From NCBI RefSeq assembly GCF_003182475.1, contig NZ_QGTS01000009.1:1-64000 (forward strand): 64,000 nt of DNA, given 5' to 3'. A program made the translations under genes and the position numbers. The notes under the pieces are model-generated. The model made no database searches. It was not told the DNA's origin and saw nothing but the letters and a program-made list of their open reading frames with translations. The DNA is from Mangrovibacter plantisponsor (GTDB lineage Bacteria; Pseudomonadota; Gammaproteobacteria; Enterobacterales; Enterobacteriaceae). Within the stretch, counting starts at the first letter, position 1. Each line of letters opens with the position of its first letter. Positions 36,285 through 48,445 of this stretch are shown in pieces.

Positions 36285-37829
36285 TTAATCAAACTTCATG
36301 CGGGTGGCTTTCAGGTTCACGACAGCCAGTGCGCCAACCAGCAGGAATATAATTGTGGCGATGGCTGCCGCCAGGCCGAAGTCCTGCCCGCCGCCGCCTT
36401 CAAAGGCGATACGGTAGGTGTAGCTCACCAGTAAGTCGGTATAACCTGCCGGTGTGGTAGTGCCGAGCCGGTCCGGGCCGCCGTTGGTTAACAACTGAAT
36501 CAGAACAAAGTTGTTAAAGTTAAACGCGAAACTGGCAATCATCAGTGGTGTCAGTGGCTTAATCAGCAAAGGCAGTGTAATGCGGAAGAAGTTCTGGAAC
36601 GGGCCCGCGCCATCCATCGCCGATGCTTCATATAAATCTTCCGGAATTGCTTTCAGCAGCCCCATGCACAGGATCATCATGTAAGGGTAACCCAGCCAGG
36701 TGTTGACGATGATAATCATGCTGCGGGCAGTCGTCGGGTCACTGAACCAGGCGGGTTTGATGCCAAACAACGCACTTAGCATCATGTTGATTTCACCAAA
36801 ACTTTGGTTAAACAACCCTTTGAAAATCAGAATAGAAATAAACGATGGCACCGCATAAGGCAAAATGAGCAGTACCCGGTAAATCGCTTTTCCTTTCAGG
36901 GATTCCCACTGTACCAGGCAGGCCAGTACCATACCGACGGCAACTGTCAGGAAAACAGTGAGGGCAGAGAAAACAATGGTCCAGATGAAAATGGCGAAGA
37001 AAGGTTTCTTGATGCCTTCATCGGTAAATACACGCGTAAAGTTATCCCAGCCAATGGTTACGGTATAGCCCGGGCTTAGCTGTTCGCTGGCCCAGTTACC
37101 GCTGGCATCCACAGCCTGGTAAAAGCCGCTTTTATCGTTCGGGCGGTACATCACACCGGTTTGGTTGTTGGTCAGGCTGTTATCTTTGCCCAGCGTATAT
37201 AAAGGCCGGGTACCGGAAAATTCACGTAATGAGCTCATCACCAGCCCAGGGTTACCGGGAATATCGGCGGTGATTTCGCCAAGTGCCTGGCGGTTTTGGG
37301 TAATTACGCGCAGGTTGGCGTGATCTGTTGCTGGCAGGGCATCCACCGGGGACAGCGTTAAGTGTTGCTTGCCGCTCAGTGTAATCGGTTCAGAAAGGTA
37401 GTTTTTCCCTTCAGCAGTATCAGTCAGGGCCAGTTGCCATTTGTCGCCAGCAGGGTAGAGCGCAAACCGGACACTTTTGCCCGCCTGGTACTGGCGGTCC
37501 ATCAGCACTTGTTGTGCCCGCTCAAAAGTTAACTGGTTGGTGCTGCTGTAGTTAGTGAACGCAATGGCAATGGTGCAAACCAGCGGAAAAAGTACAAATA
37601 ACCCCATCCCGGCCAGCCCCGGGTACACATAGCGCCAGGCATAGGTACGGCGGTTGGCGAAAATATATAAACCCAGGCTACTGATAATCAGGGTCATTAT
37701 GGCAAACAGGTACTCCCCCTGGGCGTACATCACTACCACAAGATAACCGACCAGTAACCCAAGCAAGGCGATAACAGACCATTTCAGACTGTCGCTTTGC
37801 CACCAGTGGCTCTTTTTCATCACATCCAT
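36285..37829 (-). CDS. malF: Maltose ABC transporter permease MalF
   Basis: MalF is the larger membrane subunit of the maltose importer. It has 514 residues, identical in length to E. coli MalF, with eight transmembrane segments and the large periplasmic P2 loop (about 93-275) that docks MalE. The P2 loop is the most diverged part. The EAA loop is YEASAMDGAGPFQNFFRITLPLL (about 400-422). The gene lies between malE and malG, and a strong hairpin in the malE-malF gap probably keeps malE mRNA in excess. Confidence 0.98.
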   Translation of the reverse strand: MDVMKKSHWWQSDSLKWSVIALLGLLVGYLVVVMYAQGEYLFAIMTLIISSLGLYIFANRRTYAWRYVYPGLAGMGLFVLFPLVCTIAIAFTNYSSTNQLTFERAQQVLMDRQYQAGKSVRFALYPAGDKWQLALTDTAEGKNYLSEPITLSGKQHLTLSPVDALPATDHANLRVITQNRQALGEITADIPGNPGLVMSSLREFSGTRPLYTLGKDNSLTNNQTGVMYRPNDKSGFYQAVDASGNWASEQLSPGYTVTIGWDNFTRVFTDEGIKKPFFAIFIWTIVFSALTVFLTVAVGMVLACLVQWESLKGKAIYRVLLILPYAVPSFISILIFKGLFNQSFGEINMMLSALFGIKPAWFSDPTTARSMIIIVNTWLGYPYMMILCMGLLKAIPEDLYEASAMDGAGPFQNFFRITLPLLIKPLTPLMIASFAFNFNNFVLIQLLTNGGPDRLGTTTPAGYTDLLVSYTYRIAFEGGGGQDFGLAAAIATIIFLLVGALAVVNLKATRMKFD

Positions 37830-37867
37830 GGGGTCTTCCTCTACTACGGGAACTGCGGGGTATCAGG

Positions 37868-37893
37868 CACCTTCTCCCGGTGGGGAGAAGGTG
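37868..37893 (-). other. malE-malF intercistronic hairpin
   Basis: A perfect 11-bp stem, caccttctccc with gggagaaggtg around a 4-nt loop, lies 13 bp after the malE stop. E. coli carries REP elements in this gap that protect malE mRNA from 3' decay. This hairpin is a different sequence but could play the same role. Confidence 0.75.
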
Positions 37894-37905
37894 GAGACTG
37901 ATGGT

Positions 37906-39471
<1,566 letters not shown>

Positions 39472-40581
39472 ATGGCAAACGTGCAGTTACAGAACGTAAC
39501 CAAAGCCTGGGGAGACGTGGTGGTGTCGAAAGACATCAATTTAACAGTCAACGACGGCGAATTTGTCGTATTTGTTGGCCCGTCTGGCTGTGGTAAATCA
39601 ACGTTATTACGCATGATTGCGGGTCTGGAAACCATCACCAGTGGTGACTTGTTCATTGGCGAAAAACGTATGAATGATGTCCCTCCCGCTGAACGTGGTG
39701 TGGGCATGGTATTTCAGTCTTATGCGCTTTATCCGCACTTGTCGGTGGCGGAAAACATGTCTTTCGGCCTGAAACTGGCTGGTGCCAAAAAAGAGCTGAT
39801 TAACCAGCGTGTTAACCAGGTTGCTGAAGTGCTGCAACTGGCCCATTTACTGGACCGTCGCCCGAAAGCGCTCTCCGGCGGGCAGCGCCAGCGTGTGGCG
39901 ATTGGCCGTACTCTGGTCGCTGAGCCTCGGGTATTCCTGCTGGATGAGCCCCTGTCTAACCTGGATGCGGCATTGCGTGTGCAAATGCGCATTGAGATCT
40001 CCCGTCTGCATAAACGCCTGAAACGCACCATGATTTACGTCACCCACGACCAGGTAGAGGCAATGACCCTCGCCGACAAAATTGTGGTGCTGGATGCCGG
40101 CCGTATCGCGCAGGTCGGTAAGCCTCTTGAACTGTATCACTACCCGGCAGACCGCTTTGTCGCCGGTTTTATCGGCTCGCCCAAAATGAACTTCCTGCCC
40201 GTTAAAGTCACCGCAACCGCACTGGAACAAGTGCAGGTTGAGCTGCCTAACCGCCAGCACGTATGGCTGCCGGTGGAAAGCACTGGCGTTCAGGTGGGGG
40301 CCAACATGTCTTTGGGCATTCGTCCCGAACATTTACTGCCCAGTGAAATCGCCGATGTCACCCTCGAAGGGGAAGTGCAGGTGGTGGAACAACTGGGGCA
40401 TGAAACACAAATCCATATTCAGATTCCGGCGCTGCGTCAAAACCTGGTTTACCGCCAGAACGACGTGGTGCTGGTGCAAGAGGGCGCGACATTCGCCATT
40501 GGCTTGCCGCCAGAGCGCTGCCACTTATTCAAGGAAGATGGCACAGCCTGCCGTCGGTTGCATCAGGAGCCAGGTGTTTAA
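39472..40581 (+). CDS. malK: Maltose ABC transporter ATPase MalK
   Basis: MalK powers the maltose importer and, in E. coli, binds and inactivates the activator MalT. The start [14 protein letters not shown] at 39472 follows aggga and gives 369 residues (371 in E. coli). Walker A is GPSGCGKST (36-44), the signature is [13 protein letters not shown], Walker B is [13 protein letters not shown] and the switch histidine is in [10 protein letters not shown]. The C-terminal regulatory OB-type domain ends [19 protein letters not shown]. The in-frame extension from 39448 is rejected. It is followed 39 bp later by lamB. Confidence 0.98.
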   Translation: MANVQLQNVTKAWGDVVVSKDINLTVNDGEFVVFVGPSGCGKSTLLRMIAGLETITSGDLFIGEKRMNDVPPAERGVGMVFQSYALYPHLSVAENMSFGLKLAGAKKELINQRVNQVAEVLQLAHLLDRRPKALSGGQRQRVAIGRTLVAEPRVFLLDEPLSNLDAALRVQMRIEISRLHKRLKRTMIYVTHDQVEAMTLADKIVVLDAGRIAQVGKPLELYHYPADRFVAGFIGSPKMNFLPVKVTATALEQVQVELPNRQHVWLPVESTGVQVGANMSLGIRPEHLLPSEIADVTLEGEVQVVEQLGHETQIHIQIPALRQNLVYRQNDVVLVQEGATFAIGLPPERCHLFKEDGTACRRLHQEPGV

Positions 40582-41895
<1,314 letters not shown>

Positions 41896-41921
41896 GCCTG
41901 AAGACTACAACGCGTTAAACC

Positions 41922-41950
41922 AGAGGGGGGCAACCCCCTCTTCAATCTTT
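41922..41950 (+). terminator. Hairpin between lamB and malM
   Basis: A perfect 8-bp GC-rich stem, agaggggg with ccccctct around gcaa, followed by tcaatcttt, lies 27 bp after lamB. It should reduce read-through into malM. Confidence 0.8.
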
Positions 41951-42025
41951 CCCTGTTGAACGCAGTTATGTGGATACGCGCTATTGCCTGGCTACCGTAT
42001 CCCTTCTGTAATCGAGGTCATAACA

Positions 42026-42940
42026 ATGAAAAAAAGTCTCATTGCCCTTTGCCTGAGCGCAGGGTTGCTCGCCGCTGTTCCCGCAATCTCTTTCGCTGAA
42101 GTTGACCTGGTGCCGCAAAATCTCGCCGGAGCGCCTACTTTCAGTGCTCAGTCACTCCAGCGGTTAACCTGGCAGCCGTTAAATTCCGGGCAGAATGTAG
42201 AAGTTAAGCTGGCAACACAGGGCCAGCAACTCAGTAACCCGGGCATTACCGGGCCAGTGGCCGCATACAGCGTGCCTGCCAATATTGGCGAACTCTCAAT
42301 TACCCTGACCAGTGAAGTGGCACAGAACCGGGTATTCGCCCCGAATGTGCTGGTACTGGACCAAAATATGAACCCGTCAGCCTGGTTCCCGGCGAATTTC
42401 TTCACTTACCAACAACCTGGTGTGATGGCCGCCGACCGGCTGGAAGGCACCCTGAAACTGACGCCTGCGTTAGGGCAGCAGAAAATTTACTTACTGGTCT
42501 TTACGACTCCGCAGGATGTTCAACGTACCACCACATTGATTGCTCCGGCCAAGGCTTACGCCAAAGGCGCGGGTAATGCCATTCCGGATATTCCGGACCC
42601 GGTAGCGCAGCACGCTGCAGAGGGTACGCTCAAACTGAAAGTGAAAACTTCTTCCGGAGCCAGCATCCTGGTTGGGCCTATCTTTGGTTCTTCAGCCAGC
42701 ACCCCAACGGTCACCGTCGGAAATACTGCCACAGCTGTCGCGCCTGTTGCGGCACCCGCTCCGGCACCGAAAGCGGAGCCCATGCTGAATGACACCGAAG
42801 CCTACTTTAACCAGGCCATTAAGCAGGCAGTTGCCAAAGGTGATGTAGATAAGGCGTTGAAATTACTTGATGAGGCCGAGCGTCTTGGATCCACCAGCGC
42901 ACGTAAAACCTTTATCAGTAGTGTAAAAGGCAAGGGGTAA
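42026..42940 (+). CDS. malM: Maltose operon periplasmic protein MalM
   Basis: MalM is a periplasmic protein of the maltose regulon with no firmly known activity. The ATG at 42026 (MKKSLIALCLSAGLLAAVPA) follows gaggtc and gives 304 residues (306 in E. coli) with a signal peptide ending ISFAE. An Ala/Pro-rich linker (about 240-260, APVAAPAPAPKAEP) joins the N-terminal domain to a helical C-terminal segment with YFNQAIKQAVAKGDVDKALKLLDEAERLGS, which resembles a TPR-like pair. It is the last gene of malK-lamB-malM and ends at a clear terminator. Confidence 0.96.
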   Translation: MKKSLIALCLSAGLLAAVPAISFAEVDLVPQNLAGAPTFSAQSLQRLTWQPLNSGQNVEVKLATQGQQLSNPGITGPVAAYSVPANIGELSITLTSEVAQNRVFAPNVLVLDQNMNPSAWFPANFFTYQQPGVMAADRLEGTLKLTPALGQQKIYLLVFTTPQDVQRTTTLIAPAKAYAKGAGNAIPDIPDPVAQHAAEGTLKLKVKTSSGASILVGPIFGSSASTPTVTVGNTATAVAPVAAPAPAPKAEPMLNDTEAYFNQAIKQAVAKGDVDKALKLLDEAERLGSTSARKTFISSVKGKG

Positions 42941-42970
42941 TCACCCCACATTGCTGATCTTGTAAGCCTT

Positions 42971-42995
42971 GGTGCGCGTCTGCGCACCTTTTTTC
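42971..42995 (+). terminator. malK-lamB-malM terminator
   Basis: A perfect 7-bp stem, ggtgcgc with gcgcacc around gtct, is followed by six T residues. It lies 30 bp after malM. Confidence 0.92.
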
Positions 42996-43123
42996 CACCG
43001 GCAGGCTTGTCTGTGGCCGTTGGTTTTTTGTTACATGGCTGTTGGTTTCTGCTATTTTCCTGCCACACCCTTTTCGTGTTCTGCGTTACAATGTCCACTG
43101 TTCTGTTCTGGAGACTGTTGGGC

Positions 43124-43651
43124 ATGATGCACCCTGCTTTGGCGCAATTACGGGCGCTGTCTTTCTCCGACACCCTGCCGGATAACCTGTCAGCCTGGCT
43201 GCGTGACTGGCTGTTGTTGGAAGACTCAATGACAAAGCGTTTTGAACGCTGTTGCAGCAAGGTTAGTGTGACGCTGCTATCGGAAGGCTTTGTAACGCCG
43301 GAACAGGTGGGCGAAGACGTCAACTGGTTACCCCGTGAACCACAATACTGGTTACGGGAAATTATTTTGCTGGGCGATAGTACGCCCTGGCTGGTGGGGC
43401 GCACTGTGGTGCCGTTATCCACCCTGAATGGCCCGGAGCTGGCGTTACAGCGCCTGGGCACAACGCCGCTTGGCAGGTATTTGTTTACCTCATCAGCCCT
43501 TACACGCGATTTTATTCACCCGGGGCGCAGTGAAACCTTATGGGGGCGCCGTTCCCGCCTCCGTTTGTCGGGCAAACCATTATTACTGACCGAATTGTTT
43601 TTACCTGCATCACCGTTGTATCAAGAGGATGAAAAATGGAGTGGAGTCTGA
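43124..43651 (+). CDS. ubiC: Chorismate lyase UbiC
   Basis: UbiC converts chorismate to 4-hydroxybenzoate and pyruvate, the first step of ubiquinone synthesis. I chose the ATG at 43124 ([14 protein letters not shown]), 10 bp after ggag. An ATG at 43127 is equally possible, and the long upstream extension from 43007 overlaps the malM terminator region. The protein has 175 residues against 165 in E. coli. The extra residues follow LPASPLY (QEDEKWSGV) and overlap ubiA by 16 bp. Active-site segments such as [15 protein letters not shown] and [18 protein letters not shown] are intact. Confidence 0.95.
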   Translation: MMHPALAQLRALSFSDTLPDNLSAWLRDWLLLEDSMTKRFERCCSKVSVTLLSEGFVTPEQVGEDVNWLPREPQYWLREIILLGDSTPWLVGRTVVPLSTLNGPELALQRLGTTPLGRYLFTSSALTRDFIHPGRSETLWGRRSRLRLSGKPLLLTELFLPASPLYQEDEKWSGV

Positions 43652-44517
43652 CGCAGAAGAATAAGCTGCTGGCATTTCACCGGCTCATGCGTACTGACAA
43701 ACCGATTGGCGCGTTACTGTTACTCTGGCCTACTTTATGGGCGCTGTGGCTTGCAGCACCAGGCATTCCGCCGGTAACTATTCTGCTGGTGTTCATTGCT
43801 GGTGTCTGGTTAATGCGTGCCGCAGGCTGTGTGGTGAATGATTTCGCCGACCGCAAATTTGACGGGCATGTCAAGCGCACGGCTCGCCGCCCATTACCCA
43901 GTGGCGATGTCACAGAGCGCGAAGCGATTACGTTATTTGGTGTACTGGTATTGTTGTCTTTCGTGCTGGTGCTCACCCTGAATACCATGACGATTCTGCT
44001 GTCTGTCGCCGGGCTGGCGCTGGCCTGGGTATACCCGTTTATGAAACGCTACACCCATTTACCTCAGGTGGTATTAGGGGCTGCGTTTGGCTGGTCAATT
44101 CCCATGGCGTTTTCGGCCGTGAGTGAACAGTTGCCGCTCAGTTGCTGGTTACTGTTTTTAGCCAATATCCTTTGGGCTGTCGCTTATGATACGCAATATG
44201 CCATGGTAGACAGAGATGACGACCTGAAAATAGGCGTGAAATCCACCGCTATTCTGTTTGGGCGCTACGACAAACTGATTATTGGCATATTGCAGGTGGC
44301 GGTTCTCGCACTGTTAGTGCTGGTGGGCTGGCTTAATCACCTGAGCGGGGCGTTTTACTGGTCGCTGTTGCTTGCTGCGGGGCTGTTTTCATACCAGCAA
44401 AAACTCATTGCCGGGCGCGACCGGGATGCCTGTTTTAAAGCCTTTATGAATAACAACTATGTAGGGCTGGTGTTATTTTTAGGGTTGTTTGTACATTATC
44501 TGCCGCCCCTGTCCTGA
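43636..44517 (+). CDS. ubiA: 4-hydroxybenzoate octaprenyltransferase UbiA
   Basis: UbiA attaches the polyprenyl tail to 4-hydroxybenzoate in the inner membrane. It has 293 residues (290 in E. coli) with about nine transmembrane helices. The two aspartate-rich motifs that bind Mg and diphosphate are [15 protein letters not shown] (about 72-86) and [16 protein letters not shown] (about 191-206). The ATG lies inside the ubiC 3' end, with gaggatgaaaa as ribosome-binding site, so translation is coupled. It is followed by a bidirectional terminator shared with convergent plsB. Confidence 0.97.
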   Translation: MEWSLTQKNKLLAFHRLMRTDKPIGALLLLWPTLWALWLAAPGIPPVTILLVFIAGVWLMRAAGCVVNDFADRKFDGHVKRTARRPLPSGDVTEREAITLFGVLVLLSFVLVLTLNTMTILLSVAGLALAWVYPFMKRYTHLPQVVLGAAFGWSIPMAFSAVSEQLPLSCWLLFLANILWAVAYDTQYAMVDRDDDLKIGVKSTAILFGRYDKLIIGILQVAVLALLVLVGWLNHLSGAFYWSLLLAAGLFSYQQKLIAGRDRDACFKAFMNNNYVGLVLFLGLFVHYLPPLS

Positions 44518-44565
44518 ATGGTGGCCTGATTAACTGCCCTGAGTAATGGCACTGTAACCGGGCAT

Positions 44566-44600
44566 AAAAATGGCGGGAATTTACGTTCCCGCCATTTTTT
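44566..44600. terminator. Bidirectional terminator between ubiA and plsB
   Basis: A stem of about 14 bp pairs aaaaatggcgggaa with ttcccgccattttt around a 5-nt loop, with A and T runs on both flanks. It can stop ubiCA from the left and plsB from the right. Confidence 0.93.
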
Positions 44601-44625
44601 ACTTTGCTTTGTACACACTCAACGG

Positions 44626-47064
44626 TTATTGCGCGGGTGCGTCTTCGCCTTGTGATGCAGCACTTTCAATTGTCAGGCGGATATCCGAAGTAATCAGCTC
44701 AGCCAGCAACTGGTAAACCTTCATGGTTTCTGTTGGCTCCGCGTCACCGGTATCGCTGATATAGCCTTCATCACGCAGTGTCAGCACCAGAGAAGAGAAC
44801 ACCGCTTTGTCGAAGAACTCAGGGGCGTTGATACCGTGCAGTACAGACAAACGTTGTGCCACAGTACGGCTCTCTTTCTCCAGCGTCCCGCGGTTAATCG
44901 TCGGGTTGGCGCTCAACAGCCAGAAGGTGATTGCATAACGTTGAATCGTCTCGCGCACCCCGGCTGCAAGCAGCTGCAGAGTCCGGGAGCGTGCCGGGTT
45001 CAGGCGGAAACGGCCGCTGTCTTCCAGAATCAGGTTCTGCTGCACCAGCTCATTGAGCAGCGCATCCACTACAGAACCCAGTGCTTCTTTATCCCAGTGC
45101 AGGAACAGCTCTGCTTTAAGCATTGGGAACAGTACTTCTACCCGGCTCAGCAGATCTTCGCGTGTGATATTACGGTGTTGCGTAATAATTGAGGCCAGTA
45201 AAGACGGCATCACCAGCATATGCACAATGTTATTGCGATAGTAGGTCATTAACACGGCCTGCTCACGGGGCAGAACGATAATATCGCCAATCGTGTCTTT
45301 TTCTACTTCGAACTTATTCATCTGCAATGCGTGGTCGATAAGCTCGCTGGCCGACAATGCAGGAACGGTAGAATCCGGTGAATAAGGCACATTGCGCAGC
45401 AGGCTCATGTAACATTCTAACTGCTCAGTCAGTTGCTCACGGGTAAGTGAACGCTGGCGAGAGGCCAGTAAAGCTGTGCAACACAGATTCATGGCGTTAG
45501 CCGCACCAGCATTGTTAATGCGCACCATCAGTGTATGAGCAATTTCGTTCACGCTGGGGGTTAACCACGGCGGGCGTATCGCTTCGATGGGGTCTATCGC
45601 ATCACGCCATTCCGGGACATGCTGATTCAGCCAGTTGGTCAGTGGAATTGGCTCGCCAAAATTGACATACCCCTGGCCCAGGTTACGCAGCTTGCTCAGG
45701 CCGCGCATCATCTGGATAAGGCTCTCTTTCTCTTTAGTGGCGCCACGCAACTCTTTCGCGTAGGTGCCCACTTCCATGACATGTTCATAACCAATGTAAA
45801 TCGGCACCAGCGTAATCGGGCGGGTACCGCCGCGCAGCATGGCCTGAATCGTCATAGACAGTGTGCCGGTTTTTGGGTCAAGCAGGCGGCCGGTGCGCGA
45901 ACGCCCCCCTTCAACAAAATACTCCACCGAATACCCACGGCTGAACAATTCCCCCAGGTATTCACGGAACACGGTTGAATAGAGTTTATTGCCTTTAAAC
46001 GTACGGCGAATAAAGAAAGCACCCAGCCGGCGGAAAATCGGCCCGGCGGGCCAGAAGTTCAGGTTAATGCCAGCTGCAATATGCGGCGGCACCAGCCCCT
46101 GGTGATACAGCACATAGGACAGCAACAGGTAATCCATATGGCTGCGGTGGCAGGGAACATACACCAGTTCGTGGCCTTCATGGGCCAACTGGCGAACCCG
46201 CTCAGCGTTATGAACGTTAATGCCCTGATATAACCGGTTCCAGGTGAAGCCCAGCACGCGGTCAGTCATGCGGATGGCTTCATAGGAGAAGTTCGCGGCA
46301 ATTTCTTCCATCAGGGCAACGGCATTTTGCTGTGCTTTTTCATGGGAGATTTTCTTGCTGCGCGCTTCATCTTCTACCGCTTTGGCGATAGCTTTTGAAG
46401 ACAACAACTTATTGAACAAGTCCTGACGGGCAGGTAAGCGCGGGCCGACAGCCGCCAGGCGCAGCCGGGCAAAGTGCATACGTGCAACCCGGGCCAGCTT
46501 CTGGGCGATAGTTTTGTCTGTGCCATGCTCTGTCGCCATCCAGCGCAGAGAGACGGGCGGCGAAAAACGCACGAAGCTGTCGCGGCCCAGCCATAGCACG
46601 GCAAAGAACTTCTGAATGCCGTTAAGCAGGCGCAGCGGCGGGTTTTCTTCGCCTTTTTCCCGGCCTGGTGAACGGCCAAACATCACTGATACTGGCACCA
46701 TCTGGACATCCAGATTGGGGTTGCTGCGGTGCAGATCCAGGTAATCATGAAACAGCTTGATGGACTCTTCCTTCGGCGTGTAATACGTAAATACACGCGG
46801 CCCGCCATGAATAAATACATAGCGTGGCAGGCAGGCACCGTCCACTTCAAGAGGTGTCAGCGGGTCTGGCAAATCGTGTGCCAGACATTGCGCCCGTAAT
46901 GTCAGTAAGTCTGCCTTTGAATTGTAAGGCAGCACATACATAATAGGGCGAGAGGTATCTAAACCCAATTCGGCGCAAGGATCCGCCGGAATAGATTTGC
47001 TTTTTACCAGCATACTTAATGGTAAATTCAGCAATTTGTAGTAAATTCGTGGCCAACCGGACAT
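44626..47064 (-). CDS. plsB: Glycerol-3-phosphate 1-O-acyltransferase PlsB
   Basis: PlsB makes lysophosphatidate from glycerol 3-phosphate and acyl-CoA or acyl-ACP, the first step of phospholipid synthesis at the inner membrane. It has 812 residues (807 in E. coli). The catalytic HX4D motif is in [14 protein letters not shown] (His306, Asp311 by E. coli numbering). Downstream blocks include [27 protein letters not shown] and [11 protein letters not shown]. The start [17 protein letters not shown] is identical to E. coli. A few extra residues near the C-terminus ([10 protein letters not shown]) explain the length. It is divergent from dgkA. Confidence 0.98.
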   Translation of the reverse strand: MSGWPRIYYKLLNLPLSMLVKSKSIPADPCAELGLDTSRPIMYVLPYNSKADLLTLRAQCLAHDLPDPLTPLEVDGACLPRYVFIHGGPRVFTYYTPKEESIKLFHDYLDLHRSNPNLDVQMVPVSVMFGRSPGREKGEENPPLRLLNGIQKFFAVLWLGRDSFVRFSPPVSLRWMATEHGTDKTIAQKLARVARMHFARLRLAAVGPRLPARQDLFNKLLSSKAIAKAVEDEARSKKISHEKAQQNAVALMEEIAANFSYEAIRMTDRVLGFTWNRLYQGINVHNAERVRQLAHEGHELVYVPCHRSHMDYLLLSYVLYHQGLVPPHIAAGINLNFWPAGPIFRRLGAFFIRRTFKGNKLYSTVFREYLGELFSRGYSVEYFVEGGRSRTGRLLDPKTGTLSMTIQAMLRGGTRPITLVPIYIGYEHVMEVGTYAKELRGATKEKESLIQMMRGLSKLRNLGQGYVNFGEPIPLTNWLNQHVPEWRDAIDPIEAIRPPWLTPSVNEIAHTLMVRINNAGAANAMNLCCTALLASRQRSLTREQLTEQLECYMSLLRNVPYSPDSTVPALSASELIDHALQMNKFEVEKDTIGDIIVLPREQAVLMTYYRNNIVHMLVMPSLLASIITQHRNITREDLLSRVEVLFPMLKAELFLHWDKEALGSVVDALLNELVQQNLILEDSGRFRLNPARSRTLQLLAAGVRETIQRYAITFWLLSANPTINRGTLEKESRTVAQRLSVLHGINAPEFFDKAVFSSLVLTLRDEGYISDTGDAEPTETMKVYQLLAELITSDIRLTIESAASQGEDAPAQ

Positions 47065-47194
47065 AAACGTTGTAAAGCCTCTGGTTAAAAACGCAAATGC
47101 GTCGCAAGAATAACAGAAACCCGCCTGGATTTCTGAGGAAGTTGCCTGCGCGACGCTACAGGCATTGACGCCACTAAGCTAAAAAGGTTCCTTT

Positions 47195-47563
47195 ATGGCA
47201 AGTAACACCACTGGACTCACCCGAATCATTAAAGCAGCCGGTTATTCCTGGAAAGGTATTCGTGCGGCATGGCGCAATGAAGCCGCATTTCGCCAGGAAG
47301 GAGTTGCTACTGTACTGGCTATCTTTATTGCCTGTTGGCTGGATGTCGGTGCCATTGCCCGCGTGTTGCTTATCGGCTCCGTCACTCTGGTTATGATAAT
47401 CGAAATTCTCAACAGTGCTATTGAAGCCATTGTTGACCGGGTGGGAACAGATTTTCACGAACTCTCTGGCAGGGCTAAAGATATGGGGTCCGCTGCAGTG
47501 TTGTTCGCAATTATACTCGCCCTGTTTACCTGGGGAAGCGTGCTCTGGTCTCATTTTTTCTGA
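47195..47563 (+). CDS. dgkA: Diacylglycerol kinase DgkA
   Basis: DgkA phosphorylates diacylglycerol in the inner membrane and so recycles the by-product of membrane-derived oligosaccharide and lipid A modification. It has 122 residues, as in E. coli, with an amphipathic N-terminal helix and three transmembrane segments. The catalytic region is EILNSAIEAIVDRVG (about 69-83), and the helix ends DFHELSGRAKDMGSAAV. The ATG at 47195 follows aaaagg. It lies upstream of lexA, from which it is separated by the SOS promoter. Confidence 0.97.
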   Translation: MASNTTGLTRIIKAAGYSWKGIRAAWRNEAAFRQEGVATVLAIFIACWLDVGAIARVLLIGSVTLVMIIEILNSAIEAIVDRVGTDFHELSGRAKDMGSAAVLFAIILALFTWGSVLWSHFF

Positions 47564-47680
47564 GTTTTTCCTGAAAAAACGCTTGATACCGTGTATTTCA
47601 GGCGCTGTCTGGTTACCTCTGGCTACTTTATGGGATAAGTCCCTGGTTTTTTGCTTAATTGTGGTTTCAAAATCACCATT

Positions 47681-47721
47681 AACTGTATATACTCACAGCA
47701 TAACTGTATATACACCCAGGG
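47681..47721 (+). promoter_or_regulatory. Two SOS boxes in the lexA promoter
   Basis: Two LexA-binding sites of the CTG-N10-CAG type, ctgtatatactcacag at 47683-47698 and ctgtatatacacccag at 47704-47719, are spaced 21 bp apart, as in E. coli lexA. Both contain the tatata core. They lie just before the lexA start and predict tight autoregulation of lexA and dinF. Confidence 0.95.
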
Positions 47722-47731
47722 GGCAGAAGGA

Positions 47732-48346
47732 ATGAAAGCACTTACTACCAGACAGCAGGAGGTCTACGATCTCATCCGGGATCACATTAGCCAGACGGGG
47801 ATGCCTCCAACCCGTGCGGAAATAGCGCAACGTCTGGGTTTTCGTTCGCCTAATGCGGCAGAAGAACACCTGAAAGCACTGGCCCGCAAAGGGGTTATCG
47901 AAATCGTTTCTGGCGCTTCTCGTGGTATTCGTCTGCTCCTGGAAGAATCCAATGACGACGGCCTGCCGCTGGTTGGCCGGGTTGCTGCCGGTGAACCACT
48001 GCTGGCTCAGCAGCACATTGAAGGCCACTATCAGGTCGATCCTTCCCTGTTTAAACCACATGCGGATTTCTTACTGCGCGTTAGTGGTATGTCAATGAAA
48101 GATATCGGTATTATGGATGGCGATTTGCTCGCAGTGCATAAAACGCAGGATGTGCGTAATGGCCAGGTCGTTGTGGCACGCATCGACGACGAAGTAACCG
48201 TTAAACGCCTGAAACAGCAAGGGAATACAGTTCAGTTACTCCCTGAAAATAACGAATTCAAACCCATTGTTGTCGATTTACGTGAGCAAAACTTTACTAT
48301 CGAGGGCCTGGCTGTTGGCGTTATTCGCAACGGCGACTGGCTCTGA
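47732..48346 (+). CDS. lexA: SOS repressor LexA
   Basis: LexA represses SOS genes and cleaves itself when RecA is activated. The start [15 protein letters not shown] at 47732 follows agaagg and gives 204 residues (202 in E. coli). The two extra residues lie in the linker ([15 protein letters not shown]). The winged helix is at 1-70 ([23 protein letters not shown]). The cleavage bond Ala-Gly is in GRVAAGEP (86-87) and the catalytic Ser-Lys pair is Ser121 (VSGMSMKD) and Lys158 (EVTVKRLK). It is followed by a hairpin and dinF in the same operon. Confidence 0.98.
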   Translation: MKALTTRQQEVYDLIRDHISQTGMPPTRAEIAQRLGFRSPNAAEEHLKALARKGVIEIVSGASRGIRLLLEESNDDGLPLVGRVAAGEPLLAQQHIEGHYQVDPSLFKPHADFLLRVSGMSMKDIGIMDGDLLAVHKTQDVRNGQVVVARIDDEVTVKRLKQQGNTVQLLPENNEFKPIVVDLREQNFTIEGLAVGVIRNGDWL

Positions 48347-48374
48347 CCGAATCCTTAATTTGCTATGCTTTTAC

Positions 48375-48411
48375 AGCCGTGATGCAGCCAGCCTGTGTCA
48401 CGGCTTTTTTG
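48375..48411 (+). terminator. Hairpin between lexA and dinF
   Basis: An 8-bp stem, agccgtga with tcacggct around a 15-nt loop, is followed by six T residues. It should terminate part of the lexA transcripts, leaving dinF at lower levels. Confidence 0.85.
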
Positions 48412-48445
48412 TGGGTGTTTCCCCAAACTTTATCCGGGGTAAGTG

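Noticed and set aside
47651-47731. N-terminal extension of lexA
   Set aside because: It is the translation of the two SOS boxes. The known LexA start MKAL fits at 47732.
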